A stretch of DNA of 64,000 nucleotides from JAVXTH01 sp036641395 (GTDB lineage: Bacteria > Bacillota_I > Bacilli_A > Erysipelotrichales > Erysipelotrichaceae), in assembly GCA_036641395.1 (NCBI GenBank), contig JAVWEY010000002.1:1-64000 (forward strand), in the 5' to 3' direction. The notes under the pieces were generated by a model. The model worked only from the letters and a program-made list of their open reading frames with translations, did not search any database and had not been told where the DNA came from. Below, piece after piece: positions 26,138 through 33,285 of the stretch; position 1 is the stretch's first letter; each line of letters starts with the position of its first letter. Position numbers and translations under genes: made by a program.

Positions 26138-26284
26138 ATGCTTGAAAATTTAAATGATATGATTTCAATTTTACTATTGCTAAGTATTCCCTTTTTTTTC
26201 ATACTTGTTCTCATTGGGAAATTATTAAAAAAACGAAAGGCACACTTTCGCGCGAATCAAGAACAGTATTTTAGAGAATGGTAG
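26138..26284 (+). CDS. Small single-pass membrane protein, 48 residues
   Basis: Preceded by a consensus promoter and the RBS ACGAGGTGAGA. The peptide has an N-terminal hydrophobic segment (residues ~7-27, LLLLSIPFFFILVLIGK) and a basic cytoplasmic-type tail (KKRKAHFRANQEQYFREW). No family recognised. It lies 56 bases before ridA on the same strand. Promoter, RBS and membrane-protein pattern together make it a credible gene. Confidence 0.65.
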   Translation: MLENLNDMISILLLLSIPFFFILVLIGKLLKKRKAHFRANQEQYFREW

Positions 26285-26340
26285 TTTAATAGAATCATGT
26301 AGATGATAGCGATGAACAAAACCAATAAGGAGGTAATCAC

Positions 26341-26805
26341 ATGTTTATCAATGCAATTAAACCAGAAAACGCACCAAAAGCATTAGGACCTTATTCACCA
26401 GCAGTAAAATTAGGTGATTTTGTTTACTTAAGTGGACAAATTCCTTTAGATCCAAAAACAAACGAAGTAGTAGGATCAACAATTGAAGAACAAACACATC
26501 AAGTAATGAAAAATATTGAAGTTATCTTAGCAGAAATGGGATTAGAATTTCGTCATATTGTGAAAACAACGATCTTTGTAAAGGATTTAAATGATTTCGC
26601 TAGTTTAAATGAAGTTTATGGTTCTTATTTAAAAGAGCCATATCCTGCAAGAAGTTGCGTTGAAGTAGCAAAACTTCCTAAAGATGTTTTAGTTGAAATT
26701 GAATGCCTTGTTATTGATACATTAGTATATGAACAACAAATGGCAGCTCAAGAAAGTGGTTGTAGTGGAAATTGCAGCAGCTGTGGAGATGGTTGCGAAG
26801 AATAG
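26341..26805 (+). CDS. ridA: RidA family protein with Cys-rich tail
   Basis: Residues 1-~128 are a normal RidA (YjgF) enamine/imine deaminase: GPYSPAVKLGDFVYLSGQIP, TTIFVKDLNDFASLNEVY and YPARSCVEVAKLPKDVLVEIE with the substrate-binding Arg. RidA proteins clear reactive enamines from PLP enzymes. Here a tail of about 20 residues follows, holding four Cys (141, 145, 148, 152; pattern CxxxCxxCxxxC) with Gly, Ser and acidic residues. This tail is not part of the standard fold and could bind metal or form disulphides. RBS AAGGAGG; own terminator. Confidence 0.94.
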   Translation: MFINAIKPENAPKALGPYSPAVKLGDFVYLSGQIPLDPKTNEVVGSTIEEQTHQVMKNIEVILAEMGLEFRHIVKTTIFVKDLNDFASLNEVYGSYLKEPYPARSCVEVAKLPKDVLVEIECLVIDTLVYEQQMAAQESGCSGNCSSCGDGCEE

Positions 26806-26813
26806 TTATTACG

Positions 26814-26841
26814 AAGACATAATTTAGTTTATGTCTTTTTT
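26814..26841 (+). terminator. ridA terminator
   Basis: AAGACATAA (26814-26822) pairs with TTATGTCTT (26829-26837), followed by T residues. Confidence 0.88.
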
Positions 26842-26885
26842 TACCTACCAAGCATGACACATTTTAACCAATCTGGACAAAGCTA

Positions 26886-26914
26886 TTTACGTAAATCAAA
26901 AGTATATATATACT
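26886..26914 (+). promoter_or_regulatory. Candidate promoter of the orphan RNA
   Basis: TTTACG (26886-26891), 17-base spacer, TATACT (26909-26914). A start near 26921 would give a transcript of about 180 bases ending at the hairpin of 27073-27096. Confidence 0.5.
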
Positions 26915-26920
26915 ACAGGT

Positions 26921-27100
26921 AGAAAGAGATTGATACTTGTCAATTCTTGTTTGAAAAATAATTCAAGAATGACAGTTGATATAAGATCGATTCCATGTTG
27001 GCTTGTCTCAATGTTTTATGAATAATAGTTAGATATTGTGTTGATGGTAATTGATTAGGAATCGATCGAATGACAAGAGTGCGTTAGCACTCTTGTTTTC
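26921..27100 (+). ncRNA. Candidate structured small RNA
   Basis: A 180-base region between ridA and a convergent membrane gene, with no ORF but three strong helices. (1) TGTCA-A-TTCTTG pairs with CAAGAATGACA with one bulge (26938-26974). (2) GATCGATTCC (26985-26994) pairs perfectly with GGAATCGATC (27058-27067) and encloses about 60 bases. (3) ACAAGAGTGC-GTTA-GCACTCTTGT (27073-27096) with a following T-rich tract is an intrinsic terminator on the plus strand. A promoter-like sequence precedes it and no plus-strand gene follows, so it is not a leader. It does not look like 6S, SRP, RNase P or tmRNA. Confidence 0.5.
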
Positions 27101-27985
27101 TTATCGAAAGATAAAATAAGCGATAACTAAAGAAATGAATGCTTGAGCGATTCGATATTTGAAATAAGAACGATAGGATAAATGACAGTTTTGATTCATG
27201 GATAGAACTTGTAAGTGAACGCAGAAGCCACCAAATCCTAATAAACCGCTTTGTAAGATATATTTATAATTAGAAGTTATTACTTGATTTGATAAAAAAG
27301 CAGATCCACTTGCAAATTCGATTGTCATATTTAAAGGAAAGGTAAGAATAGGGGGTAAATAAGGTGTTAGAACGGCTTGAATACTCATTACTAACATTAG
27401 GTAACCTCCAATCATAAATAAGATTTTAATGCTAGATAGAATCGCATCACTTAAAAGAATTGCAAAAGGCTGTGTCGTTTCAATTTTTTTTGTGATATTG
27501 ATTGATGTATTTCTAGTGAGAAATAGTAGTAATAATCCAGAACATAATGAAATACAGAATAGTTTATAACCAACTACTGAACTATGATACATTTGACTCC
27601 CACAAGTTATAATAATAAAGGCGGGAGAGGCAAAGCTACAAGTATAAATTAATCTTTTCTTTTGATTCTTTGTTAAGTAATCATTTGTCCCAATTAATAG
27701 GGAAGATGTAGGGAAACCTAAAATAATTGATGATAATACGTAAATGAATGCATTAGCATTTATATGAAAGATACTTTTCAAAAGATTGTTAAAAGGATAA
27801 CATAAGTACTCAAGAATATGGTATTGATGAAGAACTTTTACCACTACCATGATTGGAAATAATGAAGGTATTAGTTTTTCATACCAAAGGTTTAGGGCAA
27901 TAAAAGCAGCATTAAAACTTGTGTTTCCTTTTATAAGCATTAGAATAAAGATTAAAAATAAAAGTAATTTAAGATATCTTCTCAT
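27101..27985 (-). CDS. YlbJ-like membrane protein (nucleoside-recognition/Gate fold)
   Basis: 294-residue membrane protein with about eight segments. The pattern LWYEKLIPSLFPIMVVVKVL, then IILGFPTSSLLIGT and LLGFGGFCVHLQVLSMNQ, resembles YlbJ, a sporulation membrane protein of Bacillus with Gate-type domains. No other sporulation gene is in this window, so a sporulation role is uncertain. Start at 27985; the upstream RBS is weak (TGGATCACC region read on the minus strand: AGGTGATCC). Confidence 0.6.
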   Translation of the reverse strand: MRRYLKLLLFLIFILMLIKGNTSFNAAFIALNLWYEKLIPSLFPIMVVVKVLHQYHILEYLCYPFNNLLKSIFHINANAFIYVLSSIILGFPTSSLLIGTNDYLTKNQKKRLIYTCSFASPAFIIITCGSQMYHSSVVGYKLFCISLCSGLLLLFLTRNTSINITKKIETTQPFAILLSDAILSSIKILFMIGGYLMLVMSIQAVLTPYLPPILTFPLNMTIEFASGSAFLSNQVITSNYKYILQSGLLGFGGFCVHLQVLSMNQNCHLSYRSYFKYRIAQAFISLVIAYFIFR

Positions 27986-28087
27986 TGGATCACCTATTTA
28001 ACCCTATGAAATTCTTTCTTAAATCATGCTTTTCCTTTTTGATTGAATGTGGTAAACTGTTAAGAAACATGTTAGAGGTGAAGTAAT

Positions 28088-29269
28088 ATGGTTACTTTTA
28101 TCATTCATCGATTTATTAATAATTATAAAAATTACCAAGATGCACATGTCCGTGAACAATATGGAAAAGTGACTTCAATAATTGGTATCTTTTTTAATGT
28201 CTCTTTATCATTAGCAAAATTCATGGTGGGTACCCTTGCTGGGAGTGTTTCAATTACGGCTGATGCGGTTAATAACTTATCGGATGCTGGTAATAGTATT
28301 ATATCTTTGGTTAGTTTTAAACTATCTTCAATGCCTGCAGATGAAGAACATCCTTTTGGGCATGAACGATTTGAATACATTGCTAGTTTAATTGTTGCGT
28401 TTTTAATCCTTTTTGTTGGCATTGATTTAATGCGTTCCTCGCTTGGTAAAATACTACATCCGGATGCGATTTCCTTTTCGTATGTTAGTTTAATTGTTTT
28501 AGTAATGTCAATCTTTGTGAAGTTTTATATGTATCGTTATAATAAACATTTTGGAGAAGAAATCAATTCAAGTATGATGAAAGCAACTGCTGCGGATTCG
28601 ATTTCTGATGTACTAGCAACTTCTTCAGTTTTATTAGCACTAGTTTTATCACCTATCTTTCATTTTCAATTAGATGGTTATATGGGAGCAATTGTTGCCG
28701 TTTTAATTCTTAAAACAGGATATGATATTATCAAATCAACGTTGGATGAATTATTAGGTATGGCACCTCCAATTGAAATGGTTAAAATGATTGAAGATAA
28801 AATAATGAGTTATGATGGTGTACTAGGCTTTCATGATTTAGTTATTCATAGTTATGGACCAAATCGAAGTTTCGCAAGTGTTCATGTAGAAGTTTCAAGT
28901 AAAGAAAATGTTCTGATTTCTCATGATGTAATTGATAACATTGAAAAAGATTTTGCCAAAGACGATAATTTACAGTTAGTCATTCACTTGGATCCGGTTG
29001 TTACCGATGATGAAACTACCAATGAAATGAAAAGTTATATTCGTAATACTCTAAATGAATTAGATGAAAAATTATGCTTCCATGATTTTAGAATGGTACC
29101 AGGAGGTACTCATACAAATATTATCTTTGATGTAGTGATGCCTTCTAAATATAAATATAGCGATCATTATATTGTTGCTTATATAAATGAAGCATTATCT
29201 AAAAAAGATCATAAATACTTTGCCGTTATTACCTTTGATCATGCTTATGTAAAACAAGTAGATAAGTAA
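28088..29269 (+). CDS. Cation diffusion facilitator metal exporter
   Basis: 393-residue CDF transporter. The first metal-binding helix has SITADAVNNLSDAGNS, followed by HPFGHERFEY; the partner helix has KATAADSISDVLATSS. About six membrane segments occupy residues ~25-220; residues ~225-390 form a cytoplasmic domain that is longer than usual and appears to hold two ferredoxin-like units (HDLVIHSYGPNRSFASVHVEV and HDFRMVPGGTHTNIIFDVV). Zinc, manganese or iron are possible substrates. RBS GAGGTGA; strong terminator after it. Confidence 0.93.
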   Translation: MVTFIIHRFINNYKNYQDAHVREQYGKVTSIIGIFFNVSLSLAKFMVGTLAGSVSITADAVNNLSDAGNSIISLVSFKLSSMPADEEHPFGHERFEYIASLIVAFLILFVGIDLMRSSLGKILHPDAISFSYVSLIVLVMSIFVKFYMYRYNKHFGEEINSSMMKATAADSISDVLATSSVLLALVLSPIFHFQLDGYMGAIVAVLILKTGYDIIKSTLDELLGMAPPIEMVKMIEDKIMSYDGVLGFHDLVIHSYGPNRSFASVHVEVSSKENVLISHDVIDNIEKDFAKDDNLQLVIHLDPVVTDDETTNEMKSYIRNTLNELDEKLCFHDFRMVPGGTHTNIIFDVVMPSKYKYSDHYIVAYINEALSKKDHKYFAVITFDHAYVKQVDK

Positions 29270-29273
29270 AAAA

Positions 29274-29311
29274 AAGTGCTTTCTCAATTTTTTGAGAAGC
29301 ACTATTTTTTT
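29274..29311 (+). terminator. Bidirectional terminator
   Basis: AGTGCTTTCTCAA and TTGAGAAGCACT form a 12-bp stem with one bulge; an A run precedes and a T run follows. It can serve the CDF gene and the convergent pgeF. Confidence 0.88.
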
Positions 29312-30063
29312 GTGATGAAACTTAAATGTCTTCCACAATTTTGATCTCTTCTAAAGGAGAAGAAACTTTCATTTGCGGTAAACGTATCATTTTTATCAAT
29401 CGATATATTTTCAGGAGTTACACCTAAATCAAGAAGCATTTGTTTATTTAAACCTTTGTTGTCAACAAGCGCTTTACCGTTTTCTTTATAAGCAATAAAA
29501 GGAGTAGTATCAAAACTCATTGCTTTTACTTTACTTATTACATCTTCACCAACTTCAAAACTATTAAAAGCGATGCTTGCGCCAATATAAGCAAGTAGAT
29601 GCTTTGGATCACAGCCTTCTTTTTCAATTAACTCACGCACGACTTTACTTGTGATTTCTTTAACGGTACCTTGCCATCCAGAGTGAATTGCAGCGATGAT
29701 TCCATTTGCTTCATCATAAAGCAAAACGGGGACACAATCCGCATGCATAACACCTAATAAGATGCCACTCTCACGTGTATAAAGCGCGTCACAGTCGGCA
29801 ATACCACTTTCATAGGTAAAAGCTCCTTTTCCTTTATCAGCGCTTGTAACTTCCACTAAATGATCACTGTGTGTTTGTTGTGGTAAAACCCATTCATTTA
29901 AAGAAATACCTAAATCATTTGATAAGAGCAAACGATTCTCAATTACTTTTTCTAAATCACCACCTACATGTAATGCTAGATTACCATATTCTGGCATATC
30001 TGGATTACGTAAAACCGTTCCTGCCATAATTTCTTGATTATTCTTCCATGTTGTATATTTCAT
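29302..30063 (-). CDS. pgeF: PgeF/LACC1-like purine nucleoside phosphorylase (YfiH family)
   Basis: 253-residue member of the family once called polyphenol oxidase (Cu oxidase 4) and now linked to purine nucleoside processing and peptidoglycan-editing activity. The zinc-site motifs are present: WVLPQQTHSDHLVEV, LGVMHADCVPVLLYD (His and Cys) and AAIHSGWQGTVKEI (His). Length is normal. The RBS AGAAGGAAC is close to the ATG at 30063. Confidence 0.9.
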   Translation of the reverse strand: MKYTTWKNNQEIMAGTVLRNPDMPEYGNLALHVGGDLEKVIENRLLLSNDLGISLNEWVLPQQTHSDHLVEVTSADKGKGAFTYESGIADCDALYTRESGILLGVMHADCVPVLLYDEANGIIAAIHSGWQGTVKEITSKVVRELIEKEGCDPKHLLAYIGASIAFNSFEVGEDVISKVKAMSFDTTPFIAYKENGKALVDNKGLNKQMLLDLGVTPENISIDKNDTFTANESFFSFRRDQNCGRHLSFITKK

Positions 30064-30490
30064 TCTTGTTCCTTCTTTCTATATATTATCTATAATTAGT
30101 TGAGTTAATATGTTTAACTTTATAGAGTATACTCGTATTTATAAGAATATACAATAAATTTACACTATATTTGAATAAAATTATAAGATAAAAAGTAAAA
30201 GAGTAAATTCCACTTTTCATATAGAACGGGGAATTTACTACTACATCTTATTGATTCTATGAATCATATTCGACAAGCCTCATTTATACTTTTCATAAAT
30301 GAAAAAGCATAATCAAAAGAAGTACAAACTACGATTATGAATAATGATATCATCGCTAGTGGCCCATTTATATTTAAGTTACGTTATCAATTAGCATATA
30401 ACAAAATCATGTTAAATTTTAGCTGTTAAACTCCCGCATTTATAATGATGTATGCTATAATATGGAAAACAAAGCGAAGGAGTGAGCAAT
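30064..30490. other. 427-base AT-rich intergenic region with inverted repeats
   Basis: No ORF with a credible RBS was found. Notable structures: AGTAAATTCC (30202-30211) with a perfect inverse GGAATTTACT (30230-30239), not followed by a T run; a short TGATTC-TAT-GAATCA palindrome near 30250; and CTTTTCAT-AA-ATGAAAAAG near 30291. A TATAAT shortly before the Fic gene (about 30456) could be its -10 box, but the -35 is weak. The length and base composition suit regulatory DNA or remains of lost sequence. Confidence 0.5.
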
Positions 30491-31243
30491 ATGATTCTAA
30501 ATTCAGCTGTGTTGATATTTTTAAAAAATACACCGAATTCTGCTTATAATTCTGTTAAAACCGAGTTTTTATATCATTCAAATAAATTAGAAGGAAGTAC
30601 TTTCACTAGAGAGAACCTTGAAAAGTATTTGTTAGAAAATATTGTAGAAGGATCTCATGAAATAGATGATGTTTATGAAACAATCAATTCTACAAAATTA
30701 TTTGATTTTGTAGTTAATACAATGAATGAACCAATATCAAAGAAATTAATTCTAGAATTTCATAGAATGTTAAAAGATAAAACATTAGATCATGAACGAG
30801 GGTTTGCTGGTTGTTGGAAAAAAATTCCCAACGAGATATCAGGAAGAAATTTAAAATTAGCACAACCGTATGAAGTAGATGAAAAAATTGATAGTCTATT
30901 AGAAAAGTGGAATCAAAGTGATAAGAATCTAGAACTTATTGCATGGTTTCATGCAAAATTTGAGCAGATTCATCCATTTCAAGATGGCAATGGTAGAGTG
31001 GGAAGGTTTATCATGTTGAAGCAATGTATTGAAAATAATGTGGATTTAATCTTGATTGATGATAAATTTTCAAAAGAATATAAAGAAGCTCTATATGAAG
31101 CACAATCGCAAAATAATATTAGCGGATTATTAAATGTTTTTACTTTATGCCAGGAGTTGCTGGATTCAAAGCTATCATTTCTTAAAGAAACGATTGAATA
31201 TATAAATGAACATGATGTTGAAATTAATGAAAAATCTATTTAA
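30491..31243 (+). CDS. Fic family protein, self-inhibited class II
   Basis: 250-residue Fic protein, an enzyme fold that usually transfers AMP to a target side chain. The core motif is IHPFQDGNGRVGR (catalytic His, complete HPFxDGNGRxGR). An inhibitory motif precedes it: HSNKLEGS matches (S/T)xxxE(G/N), with Ser30, Glu34 and Gly35, so the active site is expected to be blocked by its own N-terminal helix. The ATG at 30491 is 8 bases after AAGGAG; the GTG at 30482 overlaps the RBS. No adjacent antitoxin gene is seen, as expected for class II. Target unknown. Confidence 0.93.
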   Translation: MILNSAVLIFLKNTPNSAYNSVKTEFLYHSNKLEGSTFTRENLEKYLLENIVEGSHEIDDVYETINSTKLFDFVVNTMNEPISKKLILEFHRMLKDKTLDHERGFAGCWKKIPNEISGRNLKLAQPYEVDEKIDSLLEKWNQSDKNLELIAWFHAKFEQIHPFQDGNGRVGRFIMLKQCIENNVDLILIDDKFSKEYKEALYEAQSQNNISGLLNVFTLCQELLDSKLSFLKETIEYINEHDVEINEKSI

Positions 31244-31304
31244 CTTTGAAATCAAAGCAACTACCCTAAAATAGAGTAATCTAAATTTTCATAGGCTTAA
31301 AAAA

Positions 31305-31340
31305 AGCAAATCATTTTATTAATATGATATGCTTTTTTTC
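31305..31340 (+). terminator. Terminator after fic
   Basis: AGCAAATCAT (31305-31314) pairs with ATGATATGCT (31324-31333) with one mismatch, followed by a T run. The A run upstream is on the same strand. Confidence 0.7.
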
Positions 31341-31467
31341 TTTGCTAATTTATCGAACGAAAGCACAGTACCATAATCATCATAACACTGTCAGACTAAA
31401 ATGTGTTTCACTCTTTTAAACGTAAACTAACTTTGTCAATTAACAACAATTAAAAAATAATAAACAT

Positions 31468-31494
31468 TTAGCACTAATTTGTTGACAGTGCTAA
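31468..31494 (+). promoter_or_regulatory. CIRCE operator, upstream copy (hrcA operon)
   Basis: TTAGCACTA-N9-CAGTGCTAA. It differs from the consensus at only two positions and overlaps the -35 box. Confidence 0.9.
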
Positions 31495-31510
31495 ATAAAT
31501 ATCATATACT
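31482..31510 (+). promoter_or_regulatory. hrcA operon promoter
   Basis: TTGACA (31482-31487), 17-base spacer, TATACT (31505-31510). Confidence 0.88.
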
Positions 31511-31511
31511 A

Positions 31512-31538
31512 TTAGCAGACATAAGATAAGAGTGCTAG
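31512..31538 (+). promoter_or_regulatory. CIRCE operator, downstream copy (hrcA operon)
   Basis: TTAGCAGAC-N9-GAGTGCTAG, beginning one base after the -10 box. The left half is degenerate and the right half nearly perfect, as in the groESL downstream copy. Confidence 0.9.
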
Positions 31539-31553
31539 AAAAGAGGCGATGAC

Positions 31554-32573
31554 ATGCTTTCACTTACGCAACGACAAGTATTAATCTTCAAAACGATTGT
31601 GGATGAATTTACCCGTAGTGCGGAACCGGTTGGCAGTAAATCGCTGATGGATATTCTTCCCATTCAATATTCTTCGGCTACGATTCGTAATGAAATGGCA
31701 GCTTTAGAAGAATTAGGATTGTTAGAAAAGACCCATACTTCTAGTGGACGAATTCCTTCAAGTAAAGGTTATCGTTATTATGTTGAAAATCTAATGGAAG
31801 CAACATTAGATGATTCAGTTAAGAATTCGCTTCAAGATATCTTTACGGAGCGCCATTATTCAATGGAAGAAATTGTTAAGAAAAGTTGTGATATTTTATC
31901 ACAAATGACAAATTTAACTTCCTTAGTACTTGGTCCTGATTCAAGATTTCAAACATTACAACATATCCAATTATTTCCAATATCGAATCGATCGGCAGTT
32001 GCTGTATTTATTACGGATCATGGACATACTGAAAATAAGATCTTTCAATTTGATGCCGATGTATCAGTGAATGATATTCAAACATGTTGTAATTTATTGA
32101 ATGAGAAACTTACCGGTACTCCAATTGGTGATGTCGTTGAGAAGATGAGCGAAATTGAGCCGTTGCTTGCGGCGAGTGTGACACGGCATGAAGTATTGTT
32201 TCAAGCCTTTGTGAATGCGTTTGTCCGCTTTGCTAGTGAAAATGTCTATTGCTCAGGACAAAGTAATATGCTTTATCAACCAGAATTTGCCGACATTGAA
32301 AAATTGAAACAATTGATGAAAATGTTGGAAGACTCATCGTTATGGAGACAGCTTGCTTCGAAAGATGGCGACTTGGCAATCCGTATCGGTAGTGATAATT
32401 CTCTTCTTGAAATGGACAATGTATCGGTTGTCGCTAGTAAGTTCCATATCAACGCAGAAGAAGAAGGACAACTGATGATTATCGGTCCTACGCGCATGCC
32501 ATATAATCGAGTTGTAGCATTAATGGAGTATATGAGCCGCGTAATTGAGGAAATATATCAAGATGAAGAATAG
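31554..32573 (+). CDS. hrcA: Heat-shock repressor HrcA
   Basis: 339-residue repressor that binds CIRCE elements and needs GroE for activity. The N-terminal winged helix is clear: LTQRQVLIFKTIVDEF, GSKSLMDI, SSATIRNEMAALEELGLLEKTHTSSGRIPSSKGYRYYV. The rest is a GAF-like dimerisation domain. First gene of the hrcA-grpE-dnaK-deacetylase-dnaJ operon and autoregulated through the two CIRCE sites upstream. RBS AAAGAGG. Confidence 0.98.
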   Translation: MLSLTQRQVLIFKTIVDEFTRSAEPVGSKSLMDILPIQYSSATIRNEMAALEELGLLEKTHTSSGRIPSSKGYRYYVENLMEATLDDSVKNSLQDIFTERHYSMEEIVKKSCDILSQMTNLTSLVLGPDSRFQTLQHIQLFPISNRSAVAVFITDHGHTENKIFQFDADVSVNDIQTCCNLLNEKLTGTPIGDVVEKMSEIEPLLAASVTRHEVLFQAFVNAFVRFASENVYCSGQSNMLYQPEFADIEKLKQLMKMLEDSSLWRQLASKDGDLAIRIGSDNSLLEMDNVSVVASKFHINAEEEGQLMIIGPTRMPYNRVVALMEYMSRVIEEIYQDEE

Positions 32574-32582
32574 GAGGCCATC

Positions 32583-33257
32583 ATGAGTGAAACCAAAGAC
32601 ACAGAAATAAAAGAAGAAACAGCAGGTAACGAAATAAAAGAATCATGTTGCCATGAAGGAAAAGGCGAAAAGTGTTGTCACGATGAGAAATGCGAATGTG
32701 ACCACGAAAAGAAAAAATGTCATGAAGATATAGACGAGCATGAATGTAAAAAAGAAGAAAAGAAACATTTGCATCGTAAAAAAGATAACAAAGAAATTGA
32801 AAAGTTAAAAGAAGAAATTATTAAATTAAAAGAAGAAGCAGCAACAAATAAGAATGCATATTTTAAAGCTTATGCTGATACAGAAAACTTAAAAAAACGT
32901 CTGCAACAAGAAGCGGAAACAAGTCGTAAGTATCGAATTCAAAGTTTTGCAAGTGAAGTGCTACCAGTGATTGATAATTTAGAGCGCGCTTTACAAGTTG
33001 AAACACAGGATGAAAACTTAAAAAATTATGCGAAGGGATTTGAAATGATCCATCAGCAATTGATATCTATTCTTGAAAAAGAGGGTGTCAATGAAATAGA
33101 TGCACTGAACCAACCTTTTGATCCAAACTTCCATCAAGCATTGATGCAAGAGGCAAAAGAAGGCGTTGAAAGTGGAATTGTAATTGAAGTCCTACAAAAA
33201 GGATATAAATTAAAAGATCGTGTATTAAGAGCAAGTTTAGTTAAAGTAAGTGAATAA
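32583..33257 (+). CDS. grpE: GrpE nucleotide exchange factor with Cys/His-rich N-terminus
   Basis: 224 residues, longer than most GrpE. Residues ~72-224 are standard: a long helix, then RIQSFASEVLPVIDNLERAL, FDPNFHQALM and the C-terminal beta wing. Residues 1-70 are an unusual charged extension with eight Cys between 22 and 55 (22, 23, 31, 32, 37, 39, 46, 55) interleaved with His 24, 33, 41, 47 and 53; the core reads CCHDEKCECDHEKKKCHED. This looks like a soft-metal-binding segment or a redox sensor, which is inference. RBS TAGGAGG; dnaK follows after 28 bases. Confidence 0.96.
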   Translation: MSETKDTEIKEETAGNEIKESCCHEGKGEKCCHDEKCECDHEKKKCHEDIDEHECKKEEKKHLHRKKDNKEIEKLKEEIIKLKEEAATNKNAYFKAYADTENLKKRLQQEAETSRKYRIQSFASEVLPVIDNLERALQVETQDENLKNYAKGFEMIHQQLISILEKEGVNEIDALNQPFDPNFHQALMQEAKEGVESGIVIEVLQKGYKLKDRVLRASLVKVSE

Positions 33258-33285
33258 CATAACAGATGTTAAGGAGGAATAACTT

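Noticed and set aside
27073..27096. Hairpin containing GAGTGC and TTAGCACTC, suggestive of CIRCE
   Set aside because: The halves are in the wrong order and spacing (GAGTGC-GTTA-GCACTC); it reads as an intrinsic terminator.
26921..27100. 6S RNA
   Set aside because: The 5' and 3' ends do not pair to form the closing stem and central bubble; three separate helices are seen.
30491..31243. Fic gene as a toxin-antitoxin pair
   Set aside because: The inhibitory helix motif is inside the same protein (Ser30-Glu34-Gly35) and no adjacent small antitoxin ORF has an RBS.
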